Both the position numbers and the translations under genes were made by a program. A DNA stretch of 64,000 nt. It comes from 66-474 sp044464225 (GTDB taxonomy: Bacteria; Pseudomonadota; Gammaproteobacteria; Xanthomonadales; Rhodanobacteraceae). The stretch lies in the NCBI GenBank assembly GCA_044464225.1, contig JBIQLN010000005.1, forward strand, positions 62,001-126,000. Direction: 5' to 3'. Below the pieces are notes generated by a model that ran no database searches, had not been told where the DNA came from, and saw only the letters and a list, made by a program, of their open reading frames with translations. Of the stretch, positions 1-8,795 are shown in pieces; the first letter of the stretch is position 1; every line of letters begins with the position of its first letter.

Positions 1-545
1 CAAGTCCGTTGCGTGACCGCTTCGGCATCGTGCACCGGCTGGAGTTCTACACGCCTGGCGAACTGGCCTCGATCGTCGCGCGCTCGGCAAGGATCCTGGA
101 CATCGCCTGCGACGAAGAAGGCGCCGCGGAAATCGCGAGGCGTTCGCGCGGCACGCCGAGGATCGCCAACCGCCTGCTGCGCCGCGTGCGCGACTATGCC
201 GAGGTGCGCGCGGGCGGCCGCATCACCCGCGGCGCAGCTTCCGCCGCGCTGGAAATGCTGCAGGTGGATGCCGGTGGCTACGACGAACTCGACCGCCGTC
301 TGTTGCGCCTGGTCCTGGAGCAGTTCGGCGGCGGTCCGGTGGGTGTGGAATCGCTGGCGGCAGCGCTGGCCGAGGACCGCGACACCATCGAGGACGTGCT
401 GGAACCCTACCTGATCCAGCAAGGCCTGCTGGCACGCACCGCGCGCGGACGCATCGCCACCGCCAAGGCGTGGCGGCATTTCGGGTTGAAGCCGCCAAGG
501 GGCAGCCAACCGGCGATGAACCTGTTCGAAGATCAGGGGTCCTAG
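1..545 (+). CDS. ruvB: RuvB, Holliday junction branch-migration ATPase (C-terminal part)
   Basis: The window opens inside this gene: the reading frame is open to base 1 and begins with SPLRDRFGIV, a hallmark of the RuvB core just before the sensor-2 region, so the Walker A/B part lies upstream. The visible part holds the sensor-2 segment (GTPRIANRLLRR) and the C-terminal winged-helix DNA-binding domain ending near RIATAKAWRHFGL. RuvB is the hexameric motor that, with RuvA, drives branch migration of Holliday junctions before RuvC cleavage. ybgC follows 4 bases after the stop, as in many gammaproteobacteria where ruvB precedes tol-pal. A TTG near base 9 is an internal codon, not the start. Confidence 0.95.
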   Translation, partial: SPLRDRFGIVHRLEFYTPGELASIVARSARILDIACDEEGAAEIARRSRGTPRIANRLLRRVRDYAEVRAGGRITRGAASAALEMLQVDAGGYDELDRRLLRLVLEQFGGGPVGVESLAAALAEDRDTIEDVLEPYLIQQGLLARTARGRIATAKAWRHFGLKPPRGSQPAMNLFEDQGS

Positions 546-549
546 TCGA

Positions 550-990
550 ATGGTCGATGCGCTCGATCGTGCCCAACCGGCGTTCAGGTGGCGGACAAGG
601 GTGTATTGGGAAGATACCGACGCTGGCGGCGTGGTGTATCACGCGGGGTACCTCCGGTTTCTGGAACGGGCGCGCACCGAATGGATGCGCGCCATGGCAA
701 TGGGGCAAGATGCCCTGCGCCGGTCGCACGGAATCGTGTTCGTGGTGCGCGAATTGAGCATCGCCTATGACAAGCCGGCCCGGCTCGATGACGAACTGGA
801 TTCGACCGTGCGCGTTGCGCGCGTGCGTTCGGCGAGTCTCGACATTGCACAGGATGTGCTGCGCGCCGCCGACGGCGTTACGCTGGCGCGCGCGCAGGTG
901 CGGATCGCGTGCGTGGAGGCGGACGCGTTCGTGCCGCGCCGGATCCCCCCGGACATCGCTGATCTGATTCAAGGACACAACTTCGAATGA
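550..990 (+). CDS. ybgC: YbgC, Tol-Pal-associated acyl-CoA thioesterase
   Basis: A hot-dog-fold thioesterase of 146 residues, the family's usual length. The signature EDTDAGGVVYH lies at residues 21-31; by alignment to E. coli YbgC the catalytic aspartate is Asp24. The family hydrolyses acyl-CoA thioesters in the cytoplasm and has been linked to phospholipid metabolism. It is the first gene of the tol-pal operon here and overlaps tolQ by 4 bases (ATGA), which suggests translational coupling. The N-terminus is about six residues longer than in E. coli. Confidence 0.93.
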   Translation: MVDALDRAQPAFRWRTRVYWEDTDAGGVVYHAGYLRFLERARTEWMRAMAMGQDALRRSHGIVFVVRELSIAYDKPARLDDELDSTVRVARVRSASLDIAQDVLRAADGVTLARAQVRIACVEADAFVPRRIPPDIADLIQGHNFE

Positions 991-1706
991 ACGGTTCCAT
1001 CAACATCCTCGATTTGGTCATCCACGCCAGCTGGCCGGTGAAGCTGGTGCTGTTGATCCTGGTGATCTTCTCGTTCACCTCGTGGGTGATCATTTTCCGC
1101 AAGAAGGCGATGCTGGATGCCGCCGCCCGCGATGCGGACGGTTTCGAGGAACGCTTCTGGTCGGGCGTGGATCTCGCGGCGTTGTTCAGGGAGATCGGCA
1201 ACCGCGCAGGCGAAGTGAGCGGGCTTGCCGCGGTGTTCGAATCCGGCTTCCGTGAATTCGTGCGCCAACGCCAGCGTGGGGGCGGCGAAGACCGGCGTGC
1301 GGTGATGGAGGCTTCGGAGCGCGCGATGCGGGTCGCCGGCACGCGCGAAGTGGAAAAGCTGGAACACAACCTCGAATACCTGGCCAATGTCGGGTCCATC
1401 AGCACCTACGTGGGACTGTTCGGCACCGTGTGGGGCATCATGATTGCCTTCCAGGGCCTCGGCAGCCTGAAGCAGGCCACCATCGCGACCGTCGCGCCGG
1501 GCATCTCCGAAGCGCTGGTCGCGACCGCCATGGGCCTGTTCGCCGCGATTCCGGCGGTCTGGGCGTACAACCGTTATTCGACGCGGCTGGAACGCATCAC
1601 CGTCCGCTACGACACCTTCCAGGAAGAGTTTTCATCCGTGTTGCACCGGCAGATGCAATCCGAGCAGGCCGCGCCGCAGGAACGCGCGAAGGCGCCGGTG
1701 CGATAG
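987..1706 (+). CDS. tolQ: TolQ, inner-membrane proton-channel subunit of Tol-Pal
   Basis: A protein of 239 residues with the MotA/TolQ/ExbB proton-channel layout: a first membrane helix near residues 16-37, a cytoplasmic loop of about 95 residues, and two further helices near 131-157 (with the conserved GLFGTVWGIM) and 168-193 (GISEALVATAMGLFAAIPAV). With TolR it uses the proton-motive force to energise TolA during outer-membrane constriction. It overlaps ybgC by 4 bases and is followed by tolR after 15 bases with a GGAGG-type SD. Confidence 0.96.
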   Translation: MNGSINILDLVIHASWPVKLVLLILVIFSFTSWVIIFRKKAMLDAAARDADGFEERFWSGVDLAALFREIGNRAGEVSGLAAVFESGFREFVRQRQRGGGEDRRAVMEASERAMRVAGTREVEKLEHNLEYLANVGSISTYVGLFGTVWGIMIAFQGLGSLKQATIATVAPGISEALVATAMGLFAAIPAVWAYNRYSTRLERITVRYDTFQEEFSSVLHRQMQSEQAAPQERAKAPVR

Positions 1707-1721
1707 GAGGCGCATTTCGTC

Positions 1722-2177
1722 ATGGCCCTGCAAACGCGCAACCACCGCCGCCGCCGCATGGCGGAAATCAACATCGTGCCGTACATCGACGTGATGCTGG
1801 TGCTGCTGATCATCTTCATGGTAACCGCGCCGATGTTGAATCTCGGCGCCGACATCCAGTTGCCGCAGTCGGGTGCCAAGGCGCTGCAGGACGAGAAGCA
1901 ACCGGTGCTGGTGACGGTGGACCATGACGGCAACGTATACCTGACGCTCGGCAAGAACCCGCGCGAACAGGTCGATGACGAGACGCTGGTGAAAGACGTT
2001 TCCGCCTTCGTCAAGCAGGATCCGAAAGCCTCGGTGATGCTCGGCGGCGACAAGCGCGTCGACTACGGACGCGTCAACCAGGTGTTGGGATTGCTGCAGC
2101 AGGCCGGCGTCGCCAAGGTCGGATTGATGAGCCAGCCCGAGGCCGCGGTGGTCCCCGCGAGCAATGGAAAACGCTGA
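1722..2177 (+). CDS. tolR: TolR, proton-channel partner of TolQ
   Basis: A protein of 151 residues with one N-terminal membrane helix containing NIVPYIDVMLVLLIIFMV. Asp23 in this helix matches the protonatable aspartate of the family. The rest is a periplasmic ExbD/TolR domain thought to contact peptidoglycan. It works as a dimer inside the TolQ ring. The 3' end overlaps tolA by 14 bases, so the two are almost certainly co-translated. The basic run RRRR at residues 9-12 precedes the helix, consistent with the cytoplasm-in topology. Confidence 0.95.
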   Translation: MALQTRNHRRRRMAEINIVPYIDVMLVLLIIFMVTAPMLNLGADIQLPQSGAKALQDEKQPVLVTVDHDGNVYLTLGKNPREQVDDETLVKDVSAFVKQDPKASVMLGGDKRVDYGRVNQVLGLLQQAGVAKVGLMSQPEAAVVPASNGKR

Positions 2178-3090
2178 CGCCACACCGCGCGCGGTCGCCT
2201 ATTCCGCGTTGCTGCACCTTGGGATCGTCGCCTTCCTCGCGCTGGCGACGCTGAATTGCACGCATTGGGAGGGGCTGGCCGACGTGCTGCACTTGCCCGA
2301 ATCGCTGCGCCCGGTCACCTGTACGCACATGGTGCAGTTGCAGGGGCCGGTCATCGAGGCGACCCTGGTCGGCCCTGCCGCTGCACCGCCGCCGCCCGCC
2401 GCGAAGCATGCGCAGAAGGCTTCCCCCAAAATCGAGCAGAAGCCGATCCCCAAACCCCAGCCTGCGCCACCCGCCAACGTACGCGTGCTGCCGACGCCTG
2501 TGCCGCAGCCGAAATTGAAGGATCAGGAAAAGATCGCCGAGATCGCCGAGCAGAAGGCCGAGCAGGAAAAGAAGGCGCAGGAAGAACAGCAGAAGCAGCG
2601 GATGGCGGAGTTGACGAAACAGAAGGAAGCCGAGCGCATCCTGAGGGAATTGGCCAAGGTCAGGGCCGAGAGCGAAGCCCAGCAGCGCAAAATCAACCTC
2701 GAGGCGCAGAAGGCACAGCAACTCGCCGATCTGCACAAGGCCAGCCAGTCCCGGAATGCGCAGAACGTGCCGGAGGCCAAGCAGGCCATGACCGGGCAGG
2801 CAGGCACCTCCAACGACGCCTACATAGCCGCGTTGCAGAATGCGATCACCCAGAACTGGCTGCGTCCGGACAATATTCCGCCCGGCGTGGTCTGCCCGGT
2901 GGAGATCAAGCAGATACCGGGCGGTCAGGTGATCTCTGCCACAGTGTTGCCCAGTTGCCCGTTCAACGACGTGGCCAGGGCGTCGGTGGAACACGCGGTG
3001 CTGCGTTCCTCGCCACTGCCCTACAAGGGGTTTGAAAAGCAATTCAGCCGCGACATCATCTTCAATTTCACGGTGACTTCATCGCAATGA
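2164..3090 (+). CDS. tolA: TolA, periplasm-spanning energy transducer
   Basis: A protein of 308 residues. A single N-terminal membrane helix (about residues 13-30) is followed by a proline/alanine-rich linker and a charged Lys/Glu/Gln-rich coiled-coil stalk (about 115-205). A C-terminal domain (about 215-308) contains two cysteines, CPVEIKQIPGG and SCPFND, as in the TolA/TonB-like fold. It links the TolQR motor to TolB and Pal. An unusual Cys-Thr-His-Trp stretch follows the first helix. It overlaps tolR at the 5' end; its stop overlaps a possible upstream tolB start. Confidence 0.92.
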   Translation: MENADATPRAVAYSALLHLGIVAFLALATLNCTHWEGLADVLHLPESLRPVTCTHMVQLQGPVIEATLVGPAAAPPPPAAKHAQKASPKIEQKPIPKPQPAPPANVRVLPTPVPQPKLKDQEKIAEIAEQKAEQEKKAQEEQQKQRMAELTKQKEAERILRELAKVRAESEAQQRKINLEAQKAQQLADLHKASQSRNAQNVPEAKQAMTGQAGTSNDAYIAALQNAITQNWLRPDNIPPGVVCPVEIKQIPGGQVISATVLPSCPFNDVARASVEHAVLRSSPLPYKGFEKQFSRDIIFNFTVTSSQ

Positions 3091-3104
3091 AAGGTGCTCG
3101 AATC

Positions 3105-4418
3105 ATGCGAATGCCCAAAATCCTGGTTGCCCTGGCCATCGCGCTGCTTGCCGGAATGTTCGCCACGCAGGCGGGCGCGCAGGGGCTGACGGTGCAGATC
3201 GTCAACGGCGTGCCCTCGGCGATCCCGATCACGGTGGTGCCGTTCGGCCAGCAAGGTTCCGGGCCGGCATCGCCGGTGGACATCGCCCAGATCGTCAGCA
3301 TGGACCTGAATCGCTGCGGCAAATTCCGCACGCTGCCGAATGGCGAGGTGGTGGAATCGCCGACCACGGGCTCGCAGATCAAGTTCGCGACCTGGCAGCA
3401 GTTGAAGCAGGATTACATCGTGGTGGGGCGCACCAGCTATGACGGCGGCGCGCTCAAGGCCGATTTCGAGCTGTGGGACGTCAACAAGCAGCAACAATTG
3501 CTGGGCCTGTCGATCACCGGGCAGGGCAGTGATCTGCGCCGGGTCGCGCACCAGATCGCCGACCAGATCTACCAGAAGATCATCGGGGTGCGCGGCGCCT
3601 TCGATACGCGCATTGCCTACGTGACGATGGTTGGCCTGGGTGACAACGCGCAATACGCGCTGGTGGTCGCCGATTCCGACGGCTACAACCCGCAGACCGT
3701 GGTGCGTTCGCACGAAGCGCTGCTGTCGCCGGCCTGGTCGCCGAACGGCCAGGAGCTGGCTTACGTTTCCTTCGAAAGCGGGAATTCCGCGATCTACATC
3801 CAGAACATCGCCACCGGTTCGCGCCGCGTGGTGTCCGCGCGCGCCGGCATCAATGGCGCGCCGCGTTTCGCGCCGGATGGAAAACGGCTCGCGGTGAGCC
3901 TTTCGTTCCAGGGCAATCCGGAGATCTACACGATGGATCTCGCCACCGGTGCGCTGACGCGGTTGACCCACAATCTCGCGATCGACACCGAACCGCGCTG
4001 GACGCCGGACGGCGCCAACGTGGTGTTCACTTCGGACCGGTCCGGCAAGCCACAGTTGTACGAAATTCCGGCCTCCGGCGGCACGCCGCAACGCATCACT
4101 TTCCAGGGCCAGTACAACGCCAATGCGTCGATCACCTACGACGGCAAAAAAATTGCGATGGTGCAGGGCAACGGGAACGTGTATCGTATTGCAGTGATGG
4201 ACCGCTCTCTCGGCGGTCAGGAGACGTTCGTTTCCCCGGGCAATCTGGACGACGCGCCAAGCTGGGCACCCAACGCCAGCATGCTCCTCTACGCAGCCAA
4301 CGAAGGGCCCCGCGGCGTCCTGTACGCTGTTTCGGCCGACGGGCGGGTGCGTCAGCGGCTGGTATTGGGCGACGGCGACGTGCGCGAACCGGCTTGGGGA
4401 CCGTATCGGAATCCTTGA
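3105..4418 (+). CDS. tolB: TolB, periplasmic beta-propeller protein
   Basis: A secreted protein of 437 residues from this start. The signal peptide begins MRMPKILVALAIALL and ends near QAGA. An N-terminal alpha/beta domain is followed by a six-bladed propeller of PD40-type repeats, visible as PAWSPNGQELAYVS, PRFAPDGKRLAVS and PRWTPDGANVVFTSD. TolB binds Pal and TolA. I chose the ATG at 3105 because AAAGGTG sits about 8 bases upstream; an in-frame ATG at 3087 overlaps the tolA stop and would add six residues before the signal peptide. Confidence 0.95.
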   Translation: MRMPKILVALAIALLAGMFATQAGAQGLTVQIVNGVPSAIPITVVPFGQQGSGPASPVDIAQIVSMDLNRCGKFRTLPNGEVVESPTTGSQIKFATWQQLKQDYIVVGRTSYDGGALKADFELWDVNKQQQLLGLSITGQGSDLRRVAHQIADQIYQKIIGVRGAFDTRIAYVTMVGLGDNAQYALVVADSDGYNPQTVVRSHEALLSPAWSPNGQELAYVSFESGNSAIYIQNIATGSRRVVSARAGINGAPRFAPDGKRLAVSLSFQGNPEIYTMDLATGALTRLTHNLAIDTEPRWTPDGANVVFTSDRSGKPQLYEIPASGGTPQRITFQGQYNANASITYDGKKIAMVQGNGNVYRIAVMDRSLGGQETFVSPGNLDDAPSWAPNASMLLYAANEGPRGVLYAVSADGRVRQRLVLGDGDVREPAWGPYRNP

Positions 4419-4465
4419 CGCCACCTTGATCGAAAGGATGCTTCAATTCAACATGTTGTACCCAC

Positions 4466-4482
4466 CACTCACTCACTCACTC
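4466..4482 (+). repeat. CACT tetranucleotide repeat (four copies)
   Basis: Four tandem CACT units plus one extra C lie in the 88-base spacer between tolB and pal, in what should be the pal 5' leader. The array is short, so slippage is possible but not shown. Confidence 0.7.
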
Positions 4483-4506
4483 GTTCAAAAAAAGGATGGA
4501 TTCGCC

Positions 4507-5016
4507 ATGAACGCAACCGTTCGCGTCTCCGTAGTTGCACTGTTTTGCCTGGCCGCAGCGGCCTGTGCCAAGAAGCAGGAAGTCAAGGCGCCGCCGCCGC
4601 CCGAAGCTCCGACCACCACCACCGCGCCGACCACTACCGAAGGCGCCTTTACGCCGGCCGACCTGCAGACCAACGCCTGCCTGCGTACCCGCGTGATCTA
4701 CTTCGACTTCGACAAGAGCGACATCCAGCCCCAGTTCGACAACATCGTCGCCTGCCACGCCAAGTACCTACGCGATCGTCCGATGGCGCGCATGACCATC
4801 GAAGGCAATACCGACGAACGCGGCACCCGCGAGTACAACCTCGGCCTCGGTGAACGCCGTGGCAACGCGCTTGCAAGCGCGCTGGAAGCCGCCGGTGCCT
4901 CGGCCGACCAGATCAAGGTCGTGAGCTATGGCGAGGAACGCCCGGTGTGCCGTGAGCACAACGAGAGCTGCTGGCACCAGAACCGCCGCGACAACATCGT
5001 CTACACCACCGAGTGA
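4507..5016 (+). CDS. pal: Pal, peptidoglycan-associated outer-membrane lipoprotein
   Basis: A lipoprotein of 169 residues. The signal peptide ends in AAAAC with Cys20 as the likely lipidated residue. A Pro/Thr-rich linker (28-45) leads to an OmpA-like domain (about 58-169) with IYFDFDKSDI and the peptidoglycan-binding NTDERGTREYN (101-111). Four further cysteines (58, 83, 148, 155) sit in the periplasmic domain, which E. coli Pal does not have; they could form two disulfides. The ATG at 4507 follows an AAGGA motif after 9 bases. Its stop overlaps the GTG start of cpoB. Confidence 0.95.
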   Translation: MNATVRVSVVALFCLAAAACAKKQEVKAPPPPEAPTTTTAPTTTEGAFTPADLQTNACLRTRVIYFDFDKSDIQPQFDNIVACHAKYLRDRPMARMTIEGNTDERGTREYNLGLGERRGNALASALEAAGASADQIKVVSYGEERPVCREHNESCWHQNRRDNIVYTTE

Positions 5017-5837
5017 TCGGCGTGTCAATCGACGTACGCAAGTCGCGCACGTTCGCACGAATCATGGCCGCTTCGGCGGCCATGATCGTTGCAGGGGCGT
5101 GCATTTCCACGGCCTCGGCGCAGGACGCACATCAGGATTCCCAAATCGCGCCGCCGCCATCGAACAGCCTCTCGCTGGTCAACCAGATCCAGGCCATGCG
5201 TGACCAGATGCAGCAGATGCAGGGGCAGATCGAGGAGTTGCAGCACCAGCTCCGGCAAATGCAGCAGACCGGCAAGGACCAGTACATCGATCTGGATTCG
5301 AGGATCGGCAAATTGGAACATGCGCAGCCTGCGACCTCGGCTTCAGCGCCCGCGCCCGTCGCCGCGGCAAGCGTGACCACGGCATCCGCGTCTGCGGCGC
5401 CGAAAGCACCGCCGCCAGCCGAGCCGGCTTCTCCCGCCGACCAGGCGGCTGCGCAAGCCGATTTCGATGCCGCGTTCAAATCGCTGCGGGCCGGCAATTA
5501 CGTCGATTCCGCGCGCGGCTTCCGCGCCTTCATCGACAAGTACCCCGACAGTACCCTGGCGCCGAACGCGTATTACTGGCTGGGCAGTTCGTACCAGGTC
5601 ACCCAGAACTACAAACCCGCGCTGGCCGCGTTCGAGACGTTGCTGCGGAAATACCCCGACGACAGCAAAGCCCCGGAAGCGCAACTGCGCGTCGCCGATT
5701 GCGAGATCGCGCTGAAGGAGTTCGCCGCCGCGCGGGCCACGCTGCAGGCGGTGATCAACGCGCATCCCGGCACGTCGCTGGAAAAGCGCGCGCGCGACCG
5801 GATGAACGACATCCCGCCGTCCGCAGGGGCGAAGTGA
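5013..5837 (+). CDS. cpoB: CpoB (YbgF), Tol-Pal-associated TPR protein
   Basis: A periplasmic protein of 274 residues. A signal peptide (about residues 14-37, ending near TASA) precedes a trimerising coiled coil of repeated Met/Gln (about 50-85), an Ala/Pro linker, and a C-terminal TPR domain (about 145-268) with the typical GNYVDSARGFRAFI and YWLGSSYQV repeats. CpoB coordinates Tol constriction with peptidoglycan synthesis by PBP1B. The GTG start overlaps the pal stop (GTGA); another in-frame GTG at 5022 is possible. Confidence 0.93.
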   Translation: MIGVSIDVRKSRTFARIMAASAAMIVAGACISTASAQDAHQDSQIAPPPSNSLSLVNQIQAMRDQMQQMQGQIEELQHQLRQMQQTGKDQYIDLDSRIGKLEHAQPATSASAPAPVAAASVTTASASAAPKAPPPAEPASPADQAAAQADFDAAFKSLRAGNYVDSARGFRAFIDKYPDSTLAPNAYYWLGSSYQVTQNYKPALAAFETLLRKYPDDSKAPEAQLRVADCEIALKEFAAARATLQAVINAHPGTSLEKRARDRMNDIPPSAGAK

Positions 5838-5847
5838 AGCGTCGGCC

Positions 5848-6534
5848 ATGATGACCGGGGCACCGGCGGTGGTGCTGGTTTCCGGTGGCATGGACTCGGC
5901 GGTCACGCTGGCGATGGCGCGTGCACGAGGTTTCGCATGTCACGCGTTGTCGGTGGCGTACGGCCAGCGCCATGCCTCGGAACTGGCTGCCGCCGCGCGC
6001 GTTGCGACGATGCTCGGCGCGATCCAGCACAAGACCGTATCCGTGGATCTGCGCAGCATCGGCGGTTCGGCGCTCACCGCCGACATCGCGGTACCCCAAC
6101 ACGTTGACGGGCACGGCGAGAACGACATACCGGTCACCTACGTGCCGGCACGCAACACCATCATGCTGTCCATCGCGCTGGGCTGGGCGGAGACGCTGGG
6201 TGCGAACGATCTCTTCTGTGGCGTCAACGCGGTCGATTACTCGGGCTACCCCGATTGCCGCCCCGCCTTCATCGAAGCGTTCGAGCGCCTCGCCAACCTC
6301 GCCACCAAGGCCGGCGTGGAAGGTCGTGCGCTGCGCGTGCACGCGCCGCTTATCGAGTTGTCGAAGGCCGATATCGTCCGTGAGGGCGTGCGGCTGGGCG
6401 TCGACTTTGCGGCGACGGTTTCGTGCTATCGCGCCGATACGGAAGGTCGTGCCTGCGGCCACTGCGACGCTTGCGTGCTGCGCGCGCGCGGATTCGCCGA
6501 TGCCGGCGTTGCCGATCCGACGTACTACGCCTGA
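5848..6534 (+). CDS. queC: QueC, 7-cyano-7-deazaguanine synthase
   Basis: A protein of 228 residues converting 7-carboxy-7-deazaguanine to preQ0 with ATP and ammonia, on the way to queuosine in tRNA. The PP-loop motif SGGMDSA is near residues 11-17. The zinc-site cysteines are in the C-terminal part, as VSCYRA and CGHCDAC. It follows cpoB by 10 bases. The partner gene queE, often found between cpoB and queC in related genomes as I recall, is not here. Confidence 0.95.
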   Translation: MMTGAPAVVLVSGGMDSAVTLAMARARGFACHALSVAYGQRHASELAAAARVATMLGAIQHKTVSVDLRSIGGSALTADIAVPQHVDGHGENDIPVTYVPARNTIMLSIALGWAETLGANDLFCGVNAVDYSGYPDCRPAFIEAFERLANLATKAGVEGRALRVHAPLIELSKADIVREGVRLGVDFAATVSCYRADTEGRACGHCDACVLRARGFADAGVADPTYYA

Positions 6535-6704
6535 TGCGCATCTGCGGTTAGAATAGCCGGCTCGCTTTTCACGAAGCGCAGTTTCGGTGCAGGTCGCCGC
6601 ACGGGGCTCTCATCGCGGCGTCACGCGCCCGGCTTCCGGACGCCTCTCCCGGACGCGGCAGAGGGAGTGACAATCGCGCTTCGCAATGCGACATTGGCAA
6701 GAGC

Positions 6705-6779
6705 GGGCCGTTAGCTCAGCGGTAGAGCAGTGGACTTTTAATCCATTGGTCGAAGGTTCGATCCCTTCACGGCCCACCA
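6705..6779 (+). tRNA. tRNA-Lys (anticodon UUU)
   Basis: A full cloverleaf can be drawn. The acceptor stem GGGCCGU pairs with ACGGCCC, the D arm contains AGCTCAGCGGTAGAGC, the anticodon loop CTTTTAA gives UUU, and the T arm has GGTTCGATCCC. The 3' CCA is encoded. The 170 bases between queC and this gene carry a TAGAAT hexamer at 6549-6554, a plausible minus-10, but with no good minus-35. Confidence 0.97.
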
Positions 6780-6808
6780 TTTCCTCCGGTCGCGCGACTC
6801 TTCCCTCG

Positions 6809-8371
6809 TCAGGCGCGGTAGTAGTCCCGCATCGGGTAATGGCGTGCGTACAGCGCGAAGACCAGCGCCGCGAGCGCGGCGAAGCCTGCGAAGAAAAACA
6901 TCAGGAATGCGGTTTCTTCGATCCCGGTCGCGGCGACCCAGCTGGTGACGATGTGGTTGCGGATGCCGGCGTCGGCCAGCAGCACCCACAGGTTGCCGAA
7001 GGTGACCGACAGCATCCAGAAGCTCATGATCGAGCCCTTCATCGAAGGCGGCGCCTGGCTGTAGGCGAACTCCAGCCCCGTGGCGGAAACCAGCACTTCG
7101 CCCAGTGTCAGCAGCGCGTAGGGCAGGATCTGCCAGGCAATCGAAACCATGCTGCCGCCGTCGAGCGCAAGCTGCAGCGTGCCCGCGGCCACCCACGCCA
7201 GCGCCGACAACGCAATGCCTGCTCCCATCCTGCGCAGCGCGGTGGGCTCGATGCCGATGCGCCGCATGAGCGGGAACAGTACGAGGTTGTTGAAAGGGAT
7301 CAGCAGCAACACCAGCATCGGGTTCAGCGCCTGCATCTGCGCTTCGTGGAACCAGGCCGGCTTGGCCATTTCCGCGCCCTGCAGTACCCAGGTCGAAGCC
7401 TTCTGGTCGAACAGCGACCAGAACGGTGTCACCAGTGCGAACACCACCAGCACGCGCAGCACGCCGCGCACGCCATCGACCGCTTCTTCCGGATGCGCGC
7501 CCCGCGCGCGATCCAGCTGCATCGCGGTGCCGATGCCCCCGAATGCCAGCACTGCTCCGAGCGCAAGACAGGCGCCGATCACGAAACCGAGCGCGGGAAT
7601 CATTGCCAATGCCGCGACGGCCACGCCGACACCCGAGATCGCGATCCACAATCCCGGGCGTGCCTGACCGCGATCGTGCGCCAGCAGCGCGGTGCGCGCG
7701 ACGCGCAGCAGCGAGTGGGGATCCGGCGGTGTCGGCGGCACCCTCACGTAGCGGCGGCGACCCAGCCAGAACACCACCAGCGCGATCGCCATCAATGCGC
7801 CGGGAATGCCGAACGCGATGGCCGGCCCGAGGTCGCGCAGGAACAGCGGCATCAACAGCGACGCGAAGAACGAACCGAAATTGATGATCCAGTAGAAGCC
7901 GTCGTAGACAACCTTGGCGCGGTGCTTGTTGCTGGAGTCGAACTGGTCGCCGACGAAGGCCGACACCAGCGGCTTGATGCCGCCCGAACCGAGCGCGATC
8001 AGGAACAGGCCAGTGTAGAAACCGGTACGGTTGTGCTCGAACAGCGCGAGGCAGGCGTGCCCGACGACATACACCATCGAAAGCCACAACACCGTGTGGT
8101 ACTTGCCGAAGAACCGATCCGCGATCCACCCGCCCAGCAGCGGGAAGAAGTACACGCCGATCACGAAGGTGTGGAAGACATCCTTCGCCGCCAGCGCGCG
8201 TTCGTCCAGCGGCAGGAACACCAGCAAGGTCGACACCAGGAACGGTGTCAGGATGTTGCGCATGCCATAGAAACTGAAGCGCTCGCATCCTTCGGTGGCG
8301 ATGATGTAGGGGATCTGGCGAGGCAGTGCTGCGGGCGCCGTGCCAGCGGCGGTGGCGGCGGTTGTCGTCAT
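6809..8371 (-). CDS. POT-family proton-coupled peptide transporter
   Basis: A polytopic inner-membrane protein of 520 residues, the usual size for proton-dependent oligopeptide transporters (MFS/POT, DtpA-like). The N-terminus holds the ExxERF motif as EGCERFSFYGMR (about residues 28-39), which is needed for proton-coupled di/tripeptide uptake. A second signature, FYWIINFGSFFASL, follows near residue 160. About 12-14 hydrophobic helices can be counted. It is a single gene convergent with tRNA-Lys. Substrate range cannot be told from sequence. Confidence 0.9.
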   Translation of the reverse strand: MTTTAATAAGTAPAALPRQIPYIIATEGCERFSFYGMRNILTPFLVSTLLVFLPLDERALAAKDVFHTFVIGVYFFPLLGGWIADRFFGKYHTVLWLSMVYVVGHACLALFEHNRTGFYTGLFLIALGSGGIKPLVSAFVGDQFDSSNKHRAKVVYDGFYWIINFGSFFASLLMPLFLRDLGPAIAFGIPGALMAIALVVFWLGRRRYVRVPPTPPDPHSLLRVARTALLAHDRGQARPGLWIAISGVGVAVAALAMIPALGFVIGACLALGAVLAFGGIGTAMQLDRARGAHPEEAVDGVRGVLRVLVVFALVTPFWSLFDQKASTWVLQGAEMAKPAWFHEAQMQALNPMLVLLLIPFNNLVLFPLMRRIGIEPTALRRMGAGIALSALAWVAAGTLQLALDGGSMVSIAWQILPYALLTLGEVLVSATGLEFAYSQAPPSMKGSIMSFWMLSVTFGNLWVLLADAGIRNHIVTSWVAATGIEETAFLMFFFAGFAALAALVFALYARHYPMRDYYRA

Positions 8372-8553
8372 CGTCGTGAAATGGAAAGGGACCGGCCGAG
8401 CATAGTGGTTTTACCTCGCCACGTCCGGGCGCAGAGGGCGGTTTCGGTGGCGTGCGGTTGGGTCCCGTTAACCCCGCCGTCGCGCCTGCGGTATAGGATG
8501 GATCTTTGCAGCGGAGCACCCCGATGAACGTCACGGAAGAAGGAGGGACAGTC

Positions 8554-8787
8554 ATGCAGAACGGAGCGGAAGCAATGTCGAGCGCAAAGGAACACATGCT
8601 GCACGGCGCCAACGTGGTTGCCGACCAGGGCCAGGAGATGGCGAGCAAGGCTTGGCGCGGCGCGCAACGCGCCGGCGACCAGGTCAGCGGTTTCGTGCAT
8701 CGCCGGCCGGTCGAAACCGCGCTGCTGAGTGCGGCGGTGGCTTGCCTGATCACCGGTCTGGCATTCTGGGCCACGCGACCCGATTGA
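8554..8787 (+). CDS. DUF883/ElaB-YqjD-like small membrane protein
   Basis: A protein of 77 residues: an amphipathic helical N-terminal half (SSAKEHMLHGANVVADQG...) followed by RRPVETALLSAAVACLITGLA, a C-terminal membrane helix with the position and basic preamble typical of ElaB/YqjD proteins. E. coli YqjD binds ribosomes at the inner membrane in stationary phase; that role is only family knowledge here. The ATG at 8554 is preferred because AAGAAGGAGG ends about 7 bases before it; an ATG at 8524 lacks an SD. It is convergent with the next gene, with an 8-base gap. Confidence 0.8.
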   Translation: MQNGAEAMSSAKEHMLHGANVVADQGQEMASKAWRGAQRAGDQVSGFVHRRPVETALLSAAVACLITGLAFWATRPD

Positions 8788-8795
8788 CCCGGGCG

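Noticed and set aside
223..978. Long minus-strand frame opposite ruvB and ybgC
   Set aside because: It covers two well-recognised genes and has the Arg/Ala/His-rich composition of a shadow frame in G/C-rich DNA.
3021..4424. A 467-codon minus-strand frame opposite tolB
   Set aside because: It mirrors tolB exactly, has no domain resemblance and no SD.
6686..8527. A 613-codon plus-strand frame opposite the peptide transporter
   Set aside because: It runs through the tRNA-Lys gene and is made of Gln/Arg/His-rich sequence with no hydrophobic core; the antisense strand is a clear POT transporter.
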